From positions 7,610,868 to 7,674,867 of the forward strand of contig OW203738.1 in assembly GCA_934045075.1 (NCBI GenBank): a stretch of 64,000 nucleotides of DNA, given 5' to 3'. Below are positions 29,756-41,646 of the stretch, in pieces. Source of the stretch: Yponomeuta sedellus. Its lineage: Eukaryota > Arthropoda > Insecta > Lepidoptera > Yponomeutidae. Position 1 is the stretch's first letter; every line of letters starts with the position of its first letter. The position numbers were made by a program, and so were the translations under genes. The notes below the pieces were generated by a model, which saw only the letters and a list, made by a program, of their open reading frames with translations, searched no databases and was not told where the DNA came from.

Positions 29756-32512
29756 GTAATAATGTCAAATATAAAGGTATGGAAATTATTACTAACAACT
29801 ACAAATTACTTCTACAAAATGAACCCTAAATATACCATGTCACAAAACAGAAATCGGACAAACCTGTGTAGGTATTATATATTGGCTTGTGGTTATATTA
29901 CTTAATGTATGCATTTGACAGCCGGAGTAGCTTAAAAAAAGTAAAAATCAACGGCATAATAAATTTATAACGCTCCAGCTGTGCCTAGAGCCTATATAAG
30001 CACCAAATCCTGAGCGATTCCTATCGCCAAACTGTCAAATTAGTATGCAATCGTCAACAGTTTTGTTATTTTTGGCCAAAGCACTAACAGGACAACACTT
30101 TGTGTGCAATAAAGTACCTAGTATCAATCTATCTATCTAAGACGGAGCTATACGTAGCGCAGAGTACCTATAGACTATTTAACACCAACAGACTCGTAAT
30201 CGCTACACACGCCCCATACCTTCACATTTACCTATTTTACATGAAAAAAAATTATTGCTGCTCTTATTATTAAAAGTATCCTTAAAATTGTGCTTGATTC
30301 CCTAAGGGGTTCGTGGATAAAAAGGGTCAAGACACGCTGCTCTAGAGGGCAAACTTCTCTTTATGACTTCCCCGGGCTTTGTGAAACAAATAATTGTCCA
30401 TATCAATATACATTTAACAATTATTTAGTTGAGATGTCAATCGGTACCATAAAATAAAATCAAACCTTAAAATTACGTACTTATGTCAAACATCAAGGAA
30501 CTGCAGTTATTCAAGATGGATGTTGAAAGTTAAACATTTTTTTTTCTTTACTCCATCTCTGTGGTTGGTGGAATGTGGAATGTTGTCTTGATTAATTTGA
30601 TTGTCTGTGCCATTCTTTTGACGTAACTTTTTCTGACGCATAAGAAACATCTTGTATTCGTCACCCCATTTTTTGGTGATGGCAGTCCTGAAATTAAAAC
30701 CAATATTAAATGTCCGATACGTTGAGAAGAAACTTACATGCAGCTTAGACGTAACTGCCTCGTTTGTCTAGCAGATAAGCCGCTTAGGTGCCAAGATAGA
30801 GGTCTTGGGTTCGATTCTCACTGGGGGCCGCGATACATTAGTACAAGGGGCCTCAGGCTGGGTGTATTTCATGTTTGTGACGACCATGTCTGGTTACCAT
30901 AGTACCGGGTATCATAGTTTGGGCGAGTCTCTTAAATGCATAGTTCAATTAGTCCGGCAAAGGTCGTTTCATTCACACTATCGGTACTCTGGTAATAAAT
31001 CGCATTGCAATGGTAACCCGTGCTACTTAACTCGATCCTCGCGCGTTTCGATCTTCTTCGCGAGAGATTCCCGTTTAATTTGCGCGGGTTATAACCCTAG
31101 AATGACTTTGTACTGCTAATTGCTATGAATAGACTACCAAATTGAGGCAAATAGCAACTGTCGTGCTTACAGAATCATGTATTGAAAAGCTATGGTAGGT
31201 AGTATTGGACTCTGTTGGTGAAGTGATTGTGGAAGTTACTACTATGATATAAGTAACTTCATCATACTTATATGATAGTTACGTAGTCAGATCGGGTTAT
31301 GGTGAAGCACTTCAGAGTTGGTTTTCCCACAGATTAATAAATAATCTGATGTTATTCCGTGCATCGTGCTGCAGCGTCTTGCGAACATTGCTCTCTTTCA
31401 TGCACAAATATTATAACATTATCAATTTATCATATAAGAAGAACAAAACATAAGATTTTAGCATCTATAATAATATATACGTAGTTTTATAAGTACCTAT
31501 TACTCGCTGTGAGGCAAAAAGTTTCAAAAGTGACCAGCACAACTTGAACCGATTGGTACAATTTCTTTAACTAAAAAAAATAATTACCTAAATGAAATTG
31601 AGATTCCTTACCTTACTAAGCTCTCTTTAATGTCGCATTTTTCCATTATCATCAATATACGACACCGTAACTGCTACCTAATCTAAGCATAACTTTGCAG
31701 GTTTATTCATGAAAGCAGGAGACGATTTGCCAGTTAATAAGTGCGTGGCCAGTGTTCACTAACTACAATGAGATTAAGAAGTACCCGGAACCGCCTCTGT
31801 TTGTACTGTTTGTAGCGAAGAAAAAGTAAAGCTAAAATAGTAAATTTTCATTCAGCAAACATAATGTTACATGAAATAGGTACCTACATTATTTTTTTTT
31901 AGTACATTTAACTAGGGTCTAACCTTCCTGCGATGCAGGAAGAGACTCGTGCCCCAGCTGTGGGGACATACAAAGGGTTGATAATACATACACACAATAC
32001 TTAACTAGGGTGTCACATTTGGTGGACGGGTACAAATGAAACTACCTACAACGGCTTCTAAGGCAGGTATCTGATATTGAAACTCGAAGCGATTGATTTG
32101 TACGAGAAATTCATTTGGATATTTTAAACTTTTGATTATTAAAGTTTTTGAGGTAGTTTAACTATCAACTCTGAAGACACCGCTTCATGTTCGCGTTATT
32201 CCAATAACACACGGTCTCCCGTAAAAAGAAACGCGAATCCTCTAAAACACTACTTTAGAACGACTGTAATTAATGTTGATGAAGCGAAAGAGATCTGACA
32301 GGATCGAAGCAGTCCTTGGTCTCTGCCTACCCTTTAATTTGCAGTCTATCAGATTTGGTCTCAACTGAATATTTGGTAAATCGAGCAACGTAAATAATAT
32401 TTTTGTCATTTATTATTAAATTTCACAATTTATTTATTATTTCCCCTCACATTTATTTAATTTGACAGAAGTTTTATCCCTAAGTCGTCGTCGTCAGGCT
32501 ATACCTACTACT
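29756..32512. other. Mostly unassigned AT-rich sequence
   Basis: 29756-29890 repeats 16896-16990. A SINE-like piece is at 30765-30935. About 31920-31985 (GCGATGCAGGAAGAGACTCG...GTGGGGACATACAAAGG) is a LINE 3' piece related to 41825-42013. GAAGCGAAAGAGATCTGACAGG...CTCTGCCTACC near 32280-32335 is a LINE scrap. The rest shows no gene or boundary I can support. Confidence 0.55.
30765..30935 (+). mobile_element. Degenerate tRNA-headed SINE
   Basis: GCAGATAAGCCGCTTAGGTG, B box GGTTCGATTCTC, then TTTCATGTTTGTGACGACC and TACCGGGTATC, resembling SINE family A. Confidence 0.55.
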
Positions 32513-32821
32513 TAGAGTGCTTAGTGCGAGTTTGACAGATCCAATCGAATAACTTTACTACCGCGTTAATCGAGCATTGAGTAGTGAGTATGAGTAAGTT
32601 AACCGTTCGAACTGGCAAAACGCTGTCACAGTACAACTCGCACTCGCGTTTATTCGTGTTTTGGCTGGTAAACTTGTTCACTTCTCAACGTAAACCATTA
32701 CAACTCGCACTCAGCAATTTTAATTTCCGTACTTGTCGCTAGGTGGCGCTTCCTCGATGCCATAGAAATATGAGTTTACGTTAACGCGATCGAGTAGTTA
32801 AAAAACTCGCACTAAGCACTC
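32513..32821 (+). mobile_element. MITE family 2, complete copy
   Basis: GAGTGCTTAGTGCGAGTTT at the left and AAACTCGCACTAAGCACTC at the right, perfect inverted ends, ~305 bp. Confidence 0.85.
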
Positions 32822-32935
32822 AGCTCGACATAGCCCTCCCCCAAAGAGCGCCACGTTGTGCTGTCATAGGGGGTAATGCCCATAATCCTCACGCTGGGCA
32901 TTTGGGGTACGTGGTCCCTAAGTACTACCTAGTAA
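32822..32935 (-). mobile_element. LINE 3' fragment
   Basis: CATAGCCCTCCCCCAAAGAG...GGTAATGCCCATAATCC is the inverse of 43990-44105. I see no gene in 32936-33860; a hairpin is at 33359-33389 (GATACAGGCGTGA and its inverse). Confidence 0.6.
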
Positions 32936-33867
32936 TTAAAACTTAATCAAGTATTGTTTTTTCGCAAAGCCACACTTCTACTATACACTTAAGATAACAC
33001 TAACCAAACTTGGTTGAGCTCTGTTACTCGCGTAATTACTAGAATGTATGGGTCAGGATCTCTGGTTGCGTCCGATGATGATAGGTACTTTGCCGCAACA
33101 CAGTCTTTTGACTATCGCGGAGGGTAATTGTTGTTGTAGGCTGTTACCGTTCGGTGCATTCTTTCATAAACACCTACAAAGCAATGTTTTAGTAATATGT
33201 TTAGAATGTATATTTATATAATTATAAATATAATTATTGGTAATTAGGATGTAAGTGATAAATGTAACAGTATAGTATTTTCTAAGGTGAACAATGTAAC
33301 AGTGTGAACATAATATTAAGCTGGCATTAAACGATTTGATATGATTTCATACCCCTATGGGATACAGGCGTGAATCACGCCTGTATCCTATAAATCATTA
33401 AATCACGTTTTTATGCTACAATTAGATTCTACAAATTCGTTTGCATGTGTATTAGGAATTTGGATAAAAAAAACATAGGTGAGTGGCTGCGTCGCCTGAA
33501 GGGGGTAGGTTGATTAATTGGATTGATTGCTTCAGCTGTGGCCGCAAAACGCAAAACGGGGCAGTCGTGCGCCCCGCCGCCGTGACGACTATCGCGTAGT
33601 TGGCTAAGGCGGAGATCGCAGGACGTTCTCTCAACCTTCTTGCCCGTATGCTGAGCAGTGATTTCCCATAGGAAAAGGACAGAAAGGAGTGGAACATGAC
33701 AAGGAAGGCCTTTGCCTGGCAATCACACGTACGGCTAACTAGAAAAAATCTTTACCATGTCATTATAATCGGCTCCCTCATTTTCAATTCTCCACCAGTC
33801 GATTCTCTGGATAGGCTGCATAATCGGTTCCTAGTTTTGTGACGCATTCATATCATCTCTAATCAAG

Positions 33868-36800
33868 TTACTGTTCATCGCTGTCTGGGGATTCTGTGTC
33901 AGTTTGATTAGCTCCAGCGGCCCAGCTATCGAAAGTGCTTTCAAGTATGTTACACCTTTCTCGCAGGACACCGACCATTTGTTGCATCAAAGCCAATTTG
34001 GCCAACAACTTCTGACGCAAAGTATTGTTAAAAAATGTTTGCTCAGTTTGGGTAACTTGGTCGTAGGTCATTAAGTTACGTGTGTTTGCAGCTCTGAAGA
34101 TTGGTGTGCTTGTATTTGGACTTGGAGAATGGGATTTATAGAAAGATGTTTGTACGTATTGCTGGTTTCTATTATTCTGACTGGTGCCCAAAGAAGCGCA
34201 TGCGTGATTGAATTGTGAGATGGGTGCAAGTTGATTCGACTCTGATCTCGAAGCAGGCAAACTATGACGACCAGTGTTCTGACGTTTCATTAGGTAGTCT
34301 TGGTAGTTCTGTCAAAAATAAATAAATGATATAAGTCAGTATAAATATAGGTACTTACTATTTAAATTCAATTCAATTCAATTCAATTCAATAAATTTAT
34401 TTCAGACATTACATCCATATTTTTTTAAAATTAAAATTAATTAACAATACAAGAAACAAAATAAAATTACAATTGTGATATATAATAATAAATAAGTAAA
34501 TAAATTACAGTTAAAGTTAAATTGAAAAAATTAAAAAATACCAGTACATTTTTAAATTAAATAAAATATTTTGCGTAGCCACTACTTGAGATGCCACTGT
34601 TCCATCGACCACATGACAGGGCAGTCATATCTGCCGGCTATAACTCCCAGGATGCTGTTAGCGCTGCCTCGGACCCGGCTGAGCAGTGAGGCAGCTCTTT
34701 TCCGCATAATTGCATAAAAGCCGTCTATGCGAGCCTCAGCAAACATAAATGATGCACTGCAGTACCTCGGCAGCCCCAACAACATCCTGAGCGAGTTATT
34801 GTACTGAACGCGCAGGGCGCTGATTGCCTTCTTCGTACAGTTGACCCACAGACTGCACGTATAAAAAGACTGACAGAAAGCTTTAAATAGCGTCATCTTA
34901 ACGGGCACTGTACTTCGTGCAAATCTACGAGCCAACATATTGCTTCGGACAGCCAGCGCCCTGCGTTCCCTCTCAATATCCTCATTGTCGGAGAGGTCAT
35001 CCGAGACCCAGTGACCCAGGTACTTGAACCGCTTGACTCGGTTTAGCTCAACTCCTTCTAGGTACACAGGTGGTACAGTGGTGACCTTTCGACCGCGTGC
35101 TTGAAAAACTAAGAGTTCACTTTTCTTTGCATTGTACCTGAGCCCATGGGCCCCGGCGTATGTCTCACATATGCCTACTAGTTTTCTCAACGCGCTTATG
35201 GAGGGAGCCAGCAACACCATATCGTCGGCGTAGCTTATATTATTAATATATTTGCCTTCTATGGAACAGCCGACACCAGCGCTACTGAGTTCCTCCACCA
35301 GCCCGTTCACGTAGAGGTTAAAGAGACGAGGAGATGTTAACCCTCCCTGTCTCACACCACATTTCAATCTGTACTCGTCCGAGACTGCCCCCGCCCATCT
35401 CACAACATTCGTTTGGTTATTGTACCAATAATCAAGAAACGTGATAAACTCCTCCGGTAATGAGGTCTCCGATCGCATCTTGTACCAGAGCAAGTCATAG
35501 GACACCAAATCGAAGGCCTTAGACAAGTCCAGAAAGCAGGCGTATACTGGGGTCTGGCCATCAGTGTAATAACGGACAACATGCTTAAGGCAAAGTATTG
35601 CACTTTCAGTGGACAATCCAGAACGGAAACCAAATTGTGCATCATTCAATTTTAAGTGTCCACACAATATGCGGTCCAGCAAGCTGTCCATCACTTTGGC
35701 AATGATAGTAGCTAATGAAATGGGCCTGTAGTTGCTCCTGTCTGATGAGTCCCCCGTTTTGTTCTTGATTATTGGCACAACCACCGTTTTCATGCATTCA
35801 TTTGGGAAGTATGAATGTCTTACACAGAAGTTGAAAAGCATTGACAAGATCCGTGGCAGATGGAGCCCAGCATGCCGAAGGTGCTCAATGCTAAGTCCGT
35901 CGTGTCCTGGAGATTTACCTCTCGACAAATTTTTAATAACTGAAAACACGTCTTTCGCTGTTATGTTTATTAAGGACTTTGGAGGGATCTTAGCATCCAG
36001 CAACGGCGGCAGCTGCTTCGGCTTATCCGCACGAGTCCTTGGTTCCACTTGAAAATGCTCCTTGAATAGGTTAGCAATTTCAGTCGGTTCAGTCACCCCA
36101 TCGACATTAAGAGGAACACTGGGTTTAGGACTTAATTTATTTGTATTTTTCCAAAAATCTTTAAAATTATTTTGTGCGTGGTGTGTGGCCAGAATATCCA
36201 TCCTTATTTGCTCGGCATTATTTTGGCACCATTTTAATTTGGATTTAAAGACTCGCCGTGACATCGCCATTTGCTCATAAATGCGTCCTGTAGTAGGCCT
36301 ACCTTGCTGTAGCCACTCATGGAAATGTATCCTTGCAGCCTTATGTGCATCATAAACATGCTTATTCCAGCCAACAACTACCCGTTTCTTCTTTATAATA
36401 TCATGAGACACTCCAAAGCTACTTTCTGCAGCTTTGGTCAATATTCCGACTATATCACTGTACAATTTATCTATAATTAATCTGTGGTTTAAAACATTGC
36501 ACATATTATCACAGCAGTGAGATAATTCAGATGGGAAATCGATTAATCTAAGTTTCTCATTGCACAAACTTTGATAATTTTCCATCTGATCACAGTTTCT
36601 CTCACCCCATAATATCTTATTGCAACTACGACTTTTACTAGTTTCTACTGGTTTTAATATTGATAAGTTACACTTTACCTCTAAAGGAAGATGATCAGAC
36701 CATACACAGTTATAATGTACCTTAACGTCTACGACCGCTTTCCAAGCAGCTTCAGTTGCTAAACAATGATCCAGCCAACTAGTACTTCCATGAGCGTCAC

Positions 36801-39215
36801 TCATAAACGTGAAAGTATCAGATATACATCCTAATTTTTCCATATCCACACAAATCCATTTTTGATCATTACAGAATCTCCAAAGTTCATTACCGAATAA
36901 ACTGCGAGGATTAGCATTAAAGTCTCCTAGTATAAATACGGAAGCGACTTCACTACTATTAATTACGGCAGTTATTTCACTTAAGCATTCTGTAAATTCC
37001 GGTATATTTTCCGTACTGTCAACTGGCATGTACACTGAGAAAATCAAAAAAGAGCGACCACTGACCTCTACCTTGATGGCTACAAGACGCACACTATTAC
37101 ATGGGATTACCGTCACAGAGGAAAACGCACTTTTTCGCCATAATAATGCCACGCCTCCATAGGGCCTGCCCCGCACGACGCCGGCAGAAGTATCAATTGC
37201 AGACTTACCCGTCGATCCAAAGTCATTATCGATCGAGCCCAAGCTTGGCAGATCGTGCGGGAACAACCAGGTCTCCTGTAGAGCAATTATATCTGCATCC
37301 CGACACAGAGTCCTCACATGGTCTATAGAACGCGACAATGACTTACAGTTGAAGCTTATAAAGTTGCTAGTTATTTGAGGACTTTCCATAATTAATTTTA
37401 AGGATGTTTCTTTGCAAAGACTACAAAACGACGAAAAGATATTCCTTCCGGCCATATATGATCATCCAAGAAAAGATCTAACTTGTGCCTAGGTACAAAC
37501 ACCTTATATGCATTATACTCCTTTTTAGTCTTCATAGCGACTTTCTCTAATGTCACAGATACTTGCGTCTTTTCTCGTATGTAGTTCGCAATGTCGTCCG
37601 GAGAAGCTCCCTTATCCACGTTGTTTATAAACAGCGGGAGTTTTATATCAGCGGCCCGAAACTTGCACCCCGGCGATGTAATTGCAATGCCTTTCTTTCC
37701 CACGAACCTGTTTTTATGCCTGTTATATTGTACTAATGTCCATTCGGCATCCCGCTCCGTTGATTTCCAAGCGCCTGGCTTACGCACGATATCCGAAAAT
37801 GATCGCGGAGGCAAACAAGAACTCTCGCTCGCCAAATGGCTCTTATAAATATGAGCGCTGGGTGGAGTATTCCTCGGCAACGACACCGCAGTCGAGATAT
37901 CAGCAGTGCCGCATGACGTCATTACAGCTGGGTCCTCCTTGGCTATTGTCAATTTTTTAATAACGGGTTTCTCAGTCTCAGTAGCAAGACGGGTAGCCTG
38001 CATGCCTGCGGATGGTGGTGGTGCAAGCGGAACAGTACTGCAAGTGTGTGAGTAAGAGGGAGACGGACTTCGATTAGTAGGCTCCGCACCTTCATTTCCA
38101 CTTAATTTGGTCGGTTCATTTACCTCAGTGAGTGACGGTAGAATAATATTCGTATCATATGTTAACAGCCCCATCGGACCACTGGTTGCGTCGTCGAAGC
38201 TATCCTGCAGGCAAAAACCACCTCTCCTGGTATTAACATAAGGTGCATGATTGCGGGACGCACTCTTTAGCTCGTTCAATTCGAGTTGTAACTGCCGCAT
38301 TTCTTCTTTTGTTGCGTAATTATCCACACGTAAACATTTTTCCTGGATATCATTTAATTCCTGTTGGATGATAACAATATCCTTCAGCAAACGAGTGACA
38401 TCCACATGATTGAAAGTCACGGGAGGCAGTCTGTGAAGTTGTCTTGCAACGAACGTAGGAACTTTCTCCGGGTCTGTCTCCTTTATCAGCGTAATAATAT
38501 CATTAAGGTTCTTTTTAGTCTTGTGTTCTCCCTTTCTTGCGACTTTTCTTTGTGACAGGGAGTCGAACAAAAGGCTTTTTGCCTCCTCAATATCGCTTTC
38601 CGAAAAACCACTCGTACACACAGATATTAAATGCACTTCTGTCATCACATCTATTTTGTTTTGCACAAAAGCAAGCACTTCATTAATAACGATGTTACAG
38701 GTGTTACATTTCAATATGTTAGAAGCCATAATTTCTACGATCTTTCGCCGCGAGGCGACAAAATATACTCGTGTTAACAATCGACCGATCGTCGTGCGCG
38801 CACCGGACGGACTGAATTTCAATTTCAATTTCAATTCAATTTTGTGAAATGAAATACATGAATTTCATTTTACAAAATTAAATATTATTTGTCAATAAAT
38901 GAGGTACTTGTACATACTACGGAATCACTGTCACTTTGCGTGTAATTTTCTCGGCTGCAGCTGCAACATGACCGGCCCGGGGAGTAAAAGTTTGTCTCAC
39001 TACCAAATGCCCGTCTTGTCATCTAAAACATAAAATGCAAATAATTTAATAACAATAACGTGCAACACCCAGAAAAATTCACGTAACATAGATTCAGACT
39101 ATTCAATCTGGTTGCCGTACCCCAGATGGTCCAGGCGTATTGTGTTGATCCAAAACTTCCATATCGTTGGGATCTTCCATCATTAGTAGCTGATGAGTCA
39201 GGAAACGCCTATCGT
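33868..39215 (-). CDS. Three-exon gene-like module, copy 2, last intron split by a LINE
   Basis: Exons on minus: 39215-39121 (95 nt), 39022-38921 (102 nt) and 34308-33868 (stop TGA/TAA region at the end). The first two have exactly the lengths seen in copy 1 and the same acceptors (TTTTCAG, TTTTAG) and donors (GGG|GTACGG, TCC|GTAGTA). The last exon is longer (441 vs 396 nt) and about half to two-thirds similar, with YVQTSFYKSHSPSPNTSTPI identical. It keeps a TQT motif (YDQVTQTEQ) and a coiled-coil-like segment (KLALMQQMVGVLRERCNILE). All frames are open. Intron 2 is ~110 bp in copy 1 but 4.6 kb here because of the LINE at 34369-38858. Function unknown. Open frames in both diverged copies hint at constraint, which only a dN/dS test can show. 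Confidence 0.48.
34376..34401 (-). repeat. LINE 3' pentanucleotide tail
   Basis: Five TTCAA units on the plus strand, the tail of the LINE. Confidence 0.85.
34582..37389 (-). CDS. LINE ORF2: endonuclease-reverse transcriptase
   Basis: About 935 residues from ATG 37389, which lies eight bases after the ORF1 stop; a longer frame upstream overlaps ORF1. The N-terminal apurinic-type endonuclease shows ADIIALQETWL, VFILGDFNANP and VWSDHLPL, the catalytic Glu, Asp-Asn and Asp-His sites. The RT domain (about residues 480-740) shows YRPISLATIIAKV, DLSKAFDLV, KCGVRQGGLTSPRLFNLYVN and the YADDMVLLAPS active site. The thumb and C-terminal region (RFKYLGHWVSDD, LRMLLGLPRY) follow. There is no RNase H. 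The protein nicks target DNA and primes reverse transcription of its own RNA. No internal stop was seen. Confidence 0.92.
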   Translation of the reverse strand: MESPQITSNFISFNCKSLSRSIDHVRTLCRDADIIALQETWLFPHDLPSLGSIDNDFGSTGKSAIDTSAGVVRGRPYGGVALLWRKSAFSSVTVIPCNSVRLVAIKVEVSGRSFLIFSVYMPVDSTENIPEFTECLSEITAVINSSEVASVFILGDFNANPRSLFGNELWRFCNDQKWICVDMEKLGCISDTFTFMSDAHGSTSWLDHCLATEAAWKAVVDVKVHYNCVWSDHLPLEVKCNLSILKPVETSKSRSCNKILWGERNCDQMENYQSLCNEKLRLIDFPSELSHCCDNMCNVLNHRLIIDKLYSDIVGILTKAAESSFGVSHDIIKKKRVVVGWNKHVYDAHKAARIHFHEWLQQGRPTTGRIYEQMAMSRRVFKSKLKWCQNNAEQIRMDILATHHAQNNFKDFWKNTNKLSPKPSVPLNVDGVTEPTEIANLFKEHFQVEPRTRADKPKQLPPLLDAKIPPKSLINITAKDVFSVIKNLSRGKSPGHDGLSIEHLRHAGLHLPRILSMLFNFCVRHSYFPNECMKTVVVPIIKNKTGDSSDRSNYRPISLATIIAKVMDSLLDRILCGHLKLNDAQFGFRSGLSTESAILCLKHVVRYYTDGQTPVYACFLDLSKAFDLVSYDLLWYKMRSETSLPEEFITFLDYWYNNQTNVVRWAGAVSDEYRLKCGVRQGGLTSPRLFNLYVNGLVEELSSAGVGCSIEGKYINNISYADDMVLLAPSISALRKLVGICETYAGAHGLRYNAKKSELLVFQARGRKVTTVPPVYLEGVELNRVKRFKYLGHWVSDDLSDNEDIERERRALAVRSNMLARRFARSTVPVKMTLFKAFCQSFYTCSLWVNCTKKAISALRVQYNNSLRMLLGLPRYCSASFMFAEARIDGFYAIMRKRAASLLSRVRGSANSILGVIAGRYDCPVMWSMEQWHLK
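37398..38729 (-). CDS. LINE ORF1 protein
   Basis: A 443-residue protein from ATG 38729 (upstream in-frame starts are not ATG). The N-terminus has a Cys pair (LKCNTCNIVI) and a helical region (VLAFVQNKIDVMTEVHLISV, FSESDIEEAKSLLF). Then comes the motif TFVARQLHRLPPVTFNHVDV, a coiled coil (IVIIQQELNDIQEK), a Ser/Pro-rich linker and a C-terminal basic domain (PLFINNVDKGASPDDIANYI). This architecture is common in ORF1 of CR1/L2-group LINEs of invertebrates and serves RNA binding and RNP assembly. No breaks were seen. Confidence 0.82.
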   Translation of the reverse strand: MASNILKCNTCNIVINEVLAFVQNKIDVMTEVHLISVCTSGFSESDIEEAKSLLFDSLSQRKVARKGEHKTKKNLNDIITLIKETDPEKVPTFVARQLHRLPPVTFNHVDVTRLLKDIVIIQQELNDIQEKCLRVDNYATKEEMRQLQLELNELKSASRNHAPYVNTRRGGFCLQDSFDDATSGPMGLLTYDTNIILPSLTEVNEPTKLSGNEGAEPTNRSPSPSYSHTCSTVPLAPPPSAGMQATRLATETEKPVIKKLTIAKEDPAVMTSCGTADISTAVSLPRNTPPSAHIYKSHLASESSCLPPRSFSDIVRKPGAWKSTERDAEWTLVQYNRHKNRFVGKKGIAITSPGCKFRAADIKLPLFINNVDKGASPDDIANYIREKTQVSVTLEKVAMKTKKEYNAYKVFVPRHKLDLFLDDHIWPEGISFRRFVVFAKKHP

Positions 39216-39417
39216 CTGAAAACACAATAGGAAATAAGTAACAAGCTGCTAAGCAAGCATCGGTCTAGCCAATCTTGCTATAGAGTCAGGGTGGCGTTTG
39301 CTACCCGACGAACCCTAGCCCGTGCGGGAACCGAAAAGCCCTCCGGTAGGGCTCTTCGGCTGAACTCCCACTCAATGCCAACGTGACGATTTGCAACTCA
39401 ATAAAGACGACTGAAAG

Positions 39418-39720
39418 TGGATTTAGTGAGTAGAATTGAGACAGGAATGTTGCGTTGGTCTGGACTCGACGTGGAGAGGATGAAGGAAGAAAGATTGACG
39501 AAACAAGTTGCGAATGTGAGTGGAAGGGCTGGTAAGGGACTTCCCAGGCGTACATACATCGACCAAATAGGGGATGCAATAGCAAAGGGGGAAGATAAAA
39601 AGTACCCGGAACCGGCGTGCGTTCATGCAACGACTTATGAACGTTGAAGAAGCGAAGGTCAGGATCGTGGCAAGTGGCAGTCCCTGGTCTCTGCCTACCC
39701 CTCTGGACTACAGGCGTGAG
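39418..39720 (+). pseudogene. LINE reverse transcriptase C-terminal remnant, copy 2
   Basis: RIETGMLRWSGLDVERMKEE then GKGLPRRTYIDQIGDAIAKG, with frame breaks. It is homologous to 18181-18540 and stands in the same place relative to the three-exon module, so the duplicated unit spans both. Confidence 0.7.
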
Positions 39721-39787
39721 GTTATGAAAAAATCGATCTATCGATTTTCCCATGGGAATAAGATATTTTCCCGCAATACAACACATC

Positions 39788-39910
39788 ATAAGATAAGATA
39801 AGAATATTCTTTATTGTACACCAGCGCACATATTATAAAACATGTAAAGATACAAAGTACAATTGGCGACCTTATTGCTAAAAGCAATTTCTTCCAGACA
39901 ACCTTACGAC
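39788..39910 (-). mobile_element. LINE 3' tail fragment
   Basis: ATAAGATAAGATAAGAATAT...GCGACCTTATTGCTAAAAGC...CTTCCAGACAACC, inverted, with a TTATC tail. 39911-40463 has nothing further I can support. Confidence 0.7.
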
Positions 39911-40463
39911 GGAAAGTTGCTGAAGGAAATAAGAGACGGGTAGTCGGTGCAAATATGAATATATCAATACACTACTTATATAAATAAAAATATACCTACG
40001 GAAATAACAAATAACAATATACATCATAATAATATGTGTTAATCCAGGGTGTCAGCTAACTCCATACCAAAAAATTTATTATAATCGCTCCGCCCCGTTT
40101 AGACGTGAAAAAGTAACAAACATACACACTCACAGACATTCGCCTTTATAATATTAGTGTGAAGTGTGATAGAGTTATGTGATTCATTATCTTAATTTCT
40201 GAACAAGTCCATAGGGTGTTAATACAGATTTTTGAAGGTAGCTTAGCAAAAACAATAGTACATTCCACAACTAGGGTGGTAATACAAAGAAAGGCCGATA
40301 TCGCAGAAGTTTGCGGCCCGAGCTGCAAGCGAGGGACGTAAATATGCGATCGAGAGCTTTCTTTATTACCTCCCGTGTTGTGTACATCTTTTTATGTCTA
40401 CACTTGGCCAGAAAGCGGCTTTTTCCGTACGCGCAGCGTGCGAAAAAAGCCACTTTATGGCCA

Positions 40464-40738
40464 GAGTGCTTAGTGCGAGTTTTTTAACTACTCGATCGCG
40501 TTAACGTAAACTCATATTTCTATGGCATCGAGGAAGCGCCACCTAGCGACAAGTACGGAAATTAAAATTGCTGAGTGCGAGTTGTAATGGTTTACGTTGA
40601 GAAGTGAACACGTTTACCAGCCAAAACACGAATAAACGCGAGTGCGAGTTGTACTGTGACAGCGTTTTGCCAGTTCGAACGGTTAACTTACTCATACTCA
40701 CTACTCAATGCTCGATTAACGCGGTAGTAAAGTTAGTC
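40464..40738 (-). mobile_element. MITE family 2, truncated inverted copy
   Basis: Starts GAGTGCTTAGTGCGAGTTTT and continues as the inverse of 32513-32821, breaking at GGTAGTAAAGTTAGTCGAAG. Confidence 0.8.
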
Positions 40739-41118
40739 GAAGTTCACTTACAATCTACAGACTACAAAAACTATCACAGATATGAACGTTCCTAACAACT
40801 TACTGAACGAAATGAATGAATGATTTTTTATTGTTGCTAGATATCGTCTCTCGTCAACAGCAAAAGCGAAAGATAAAAAATATGTGATGCAAAAGTGCTT
40901 GTGATCAAAAAAATGCTAAATTATGGTACTTTTGCGTACCATAGTGGATGTATCATGGTACATGGAACGAACAACTGAATTAAGGTACATGTACCATAAT
41001 TATGACACGTCTAACATCCCTGCTAAGCACTCAGGTGTGGCATAAATGTATTTGGTATTTGTATTTTTTTTTAAAACGTTTATTGGCTATTGGATACAGA
41101 GTCCTTAACCCTAGCTTA

Positions 41119-41352
41119 CAGTGCCACCATCTTATCTGTTCAGTTGATAGCGGCGCTAGTGGAGAATTTGAGGGTGCCATTTAAGAAATTTACTTACAAG
41201 TAAACGGAAAATTTATAGTCAAAGGCCCTCTTTAAATATAAATAAAAAATATCTATAAATCAACAGACAGCGGAGTGTTTCTTTTCAACATGGCGGACGA
41301 CAAGGCCGTAGTTTCAATTTTAACCACCTGAACAGATAAGATGGTGGCACTG
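41119..41352. mobile_element. TA-flanked MITE with 25-bp TIRs
   Basis: CAGTGCCACCATCTTATCTG...TTCAG and its exact inverse at the right end. TA at 41117-41118 and 41353-41354. 234 bp, Tc1/mariner-type target. To its left (~40915-41000) is a short inverted motif AATTATGGTAC/GTACCATAATT. Confidence 0.82.
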
Positions 41353-41646
41353 TAATTTTGGTATTTGTATGATTTATACCACAGATTAGACAGATTTATA
41401 CAAAACACTTCTCATAGGCAGTTTCAATAATTAGTGATTTCGTCTTTCACACTAATTGACCACAGAATATCCACAGAGCATATAAACACTAGAATATCTA
41501 AACTGATTCTGATGATTGTAAAGGAATCGTGTTTCTAAACGTAAGGCGGTAGATTTTCAATGTTTTAATTAAGAATAAAGTGTTTTCAGATTTAACTGCG
41601 GATTTCAATCAGACTTAGGTGGGACTGGGAGCTATAAGTGTACTAA

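Larger units (their letters stand above)
34369..38858 (-). mobile_element. Full-length two-ORF non-LTR retrotransposon (CR1/L2-like)
   Basis: The 3' end (left) carries AATAAATTTATTGAATTGAA and a pentanucleotide tail (34376-34401 on +). The 5' end lies near 38858. Copy 1 of the host intron (17590-17703) gives the empty site. Both ORFs are open, so it is a candidate active copy. The exact clade is not resolved. Confidence 0.85.

Noticed and set aside
29985..30000. TTATAACGCTCC as another THAP-transposon end
   Set aside because: Only about a dozen bases match and the rest of the terminus is absent.
33429..33722. 97-codon minus-strand frame rich in His/Arg
   Set aside because: No motif, no splice support, and a second overlapping frame of similar length; likely repeat-derived.
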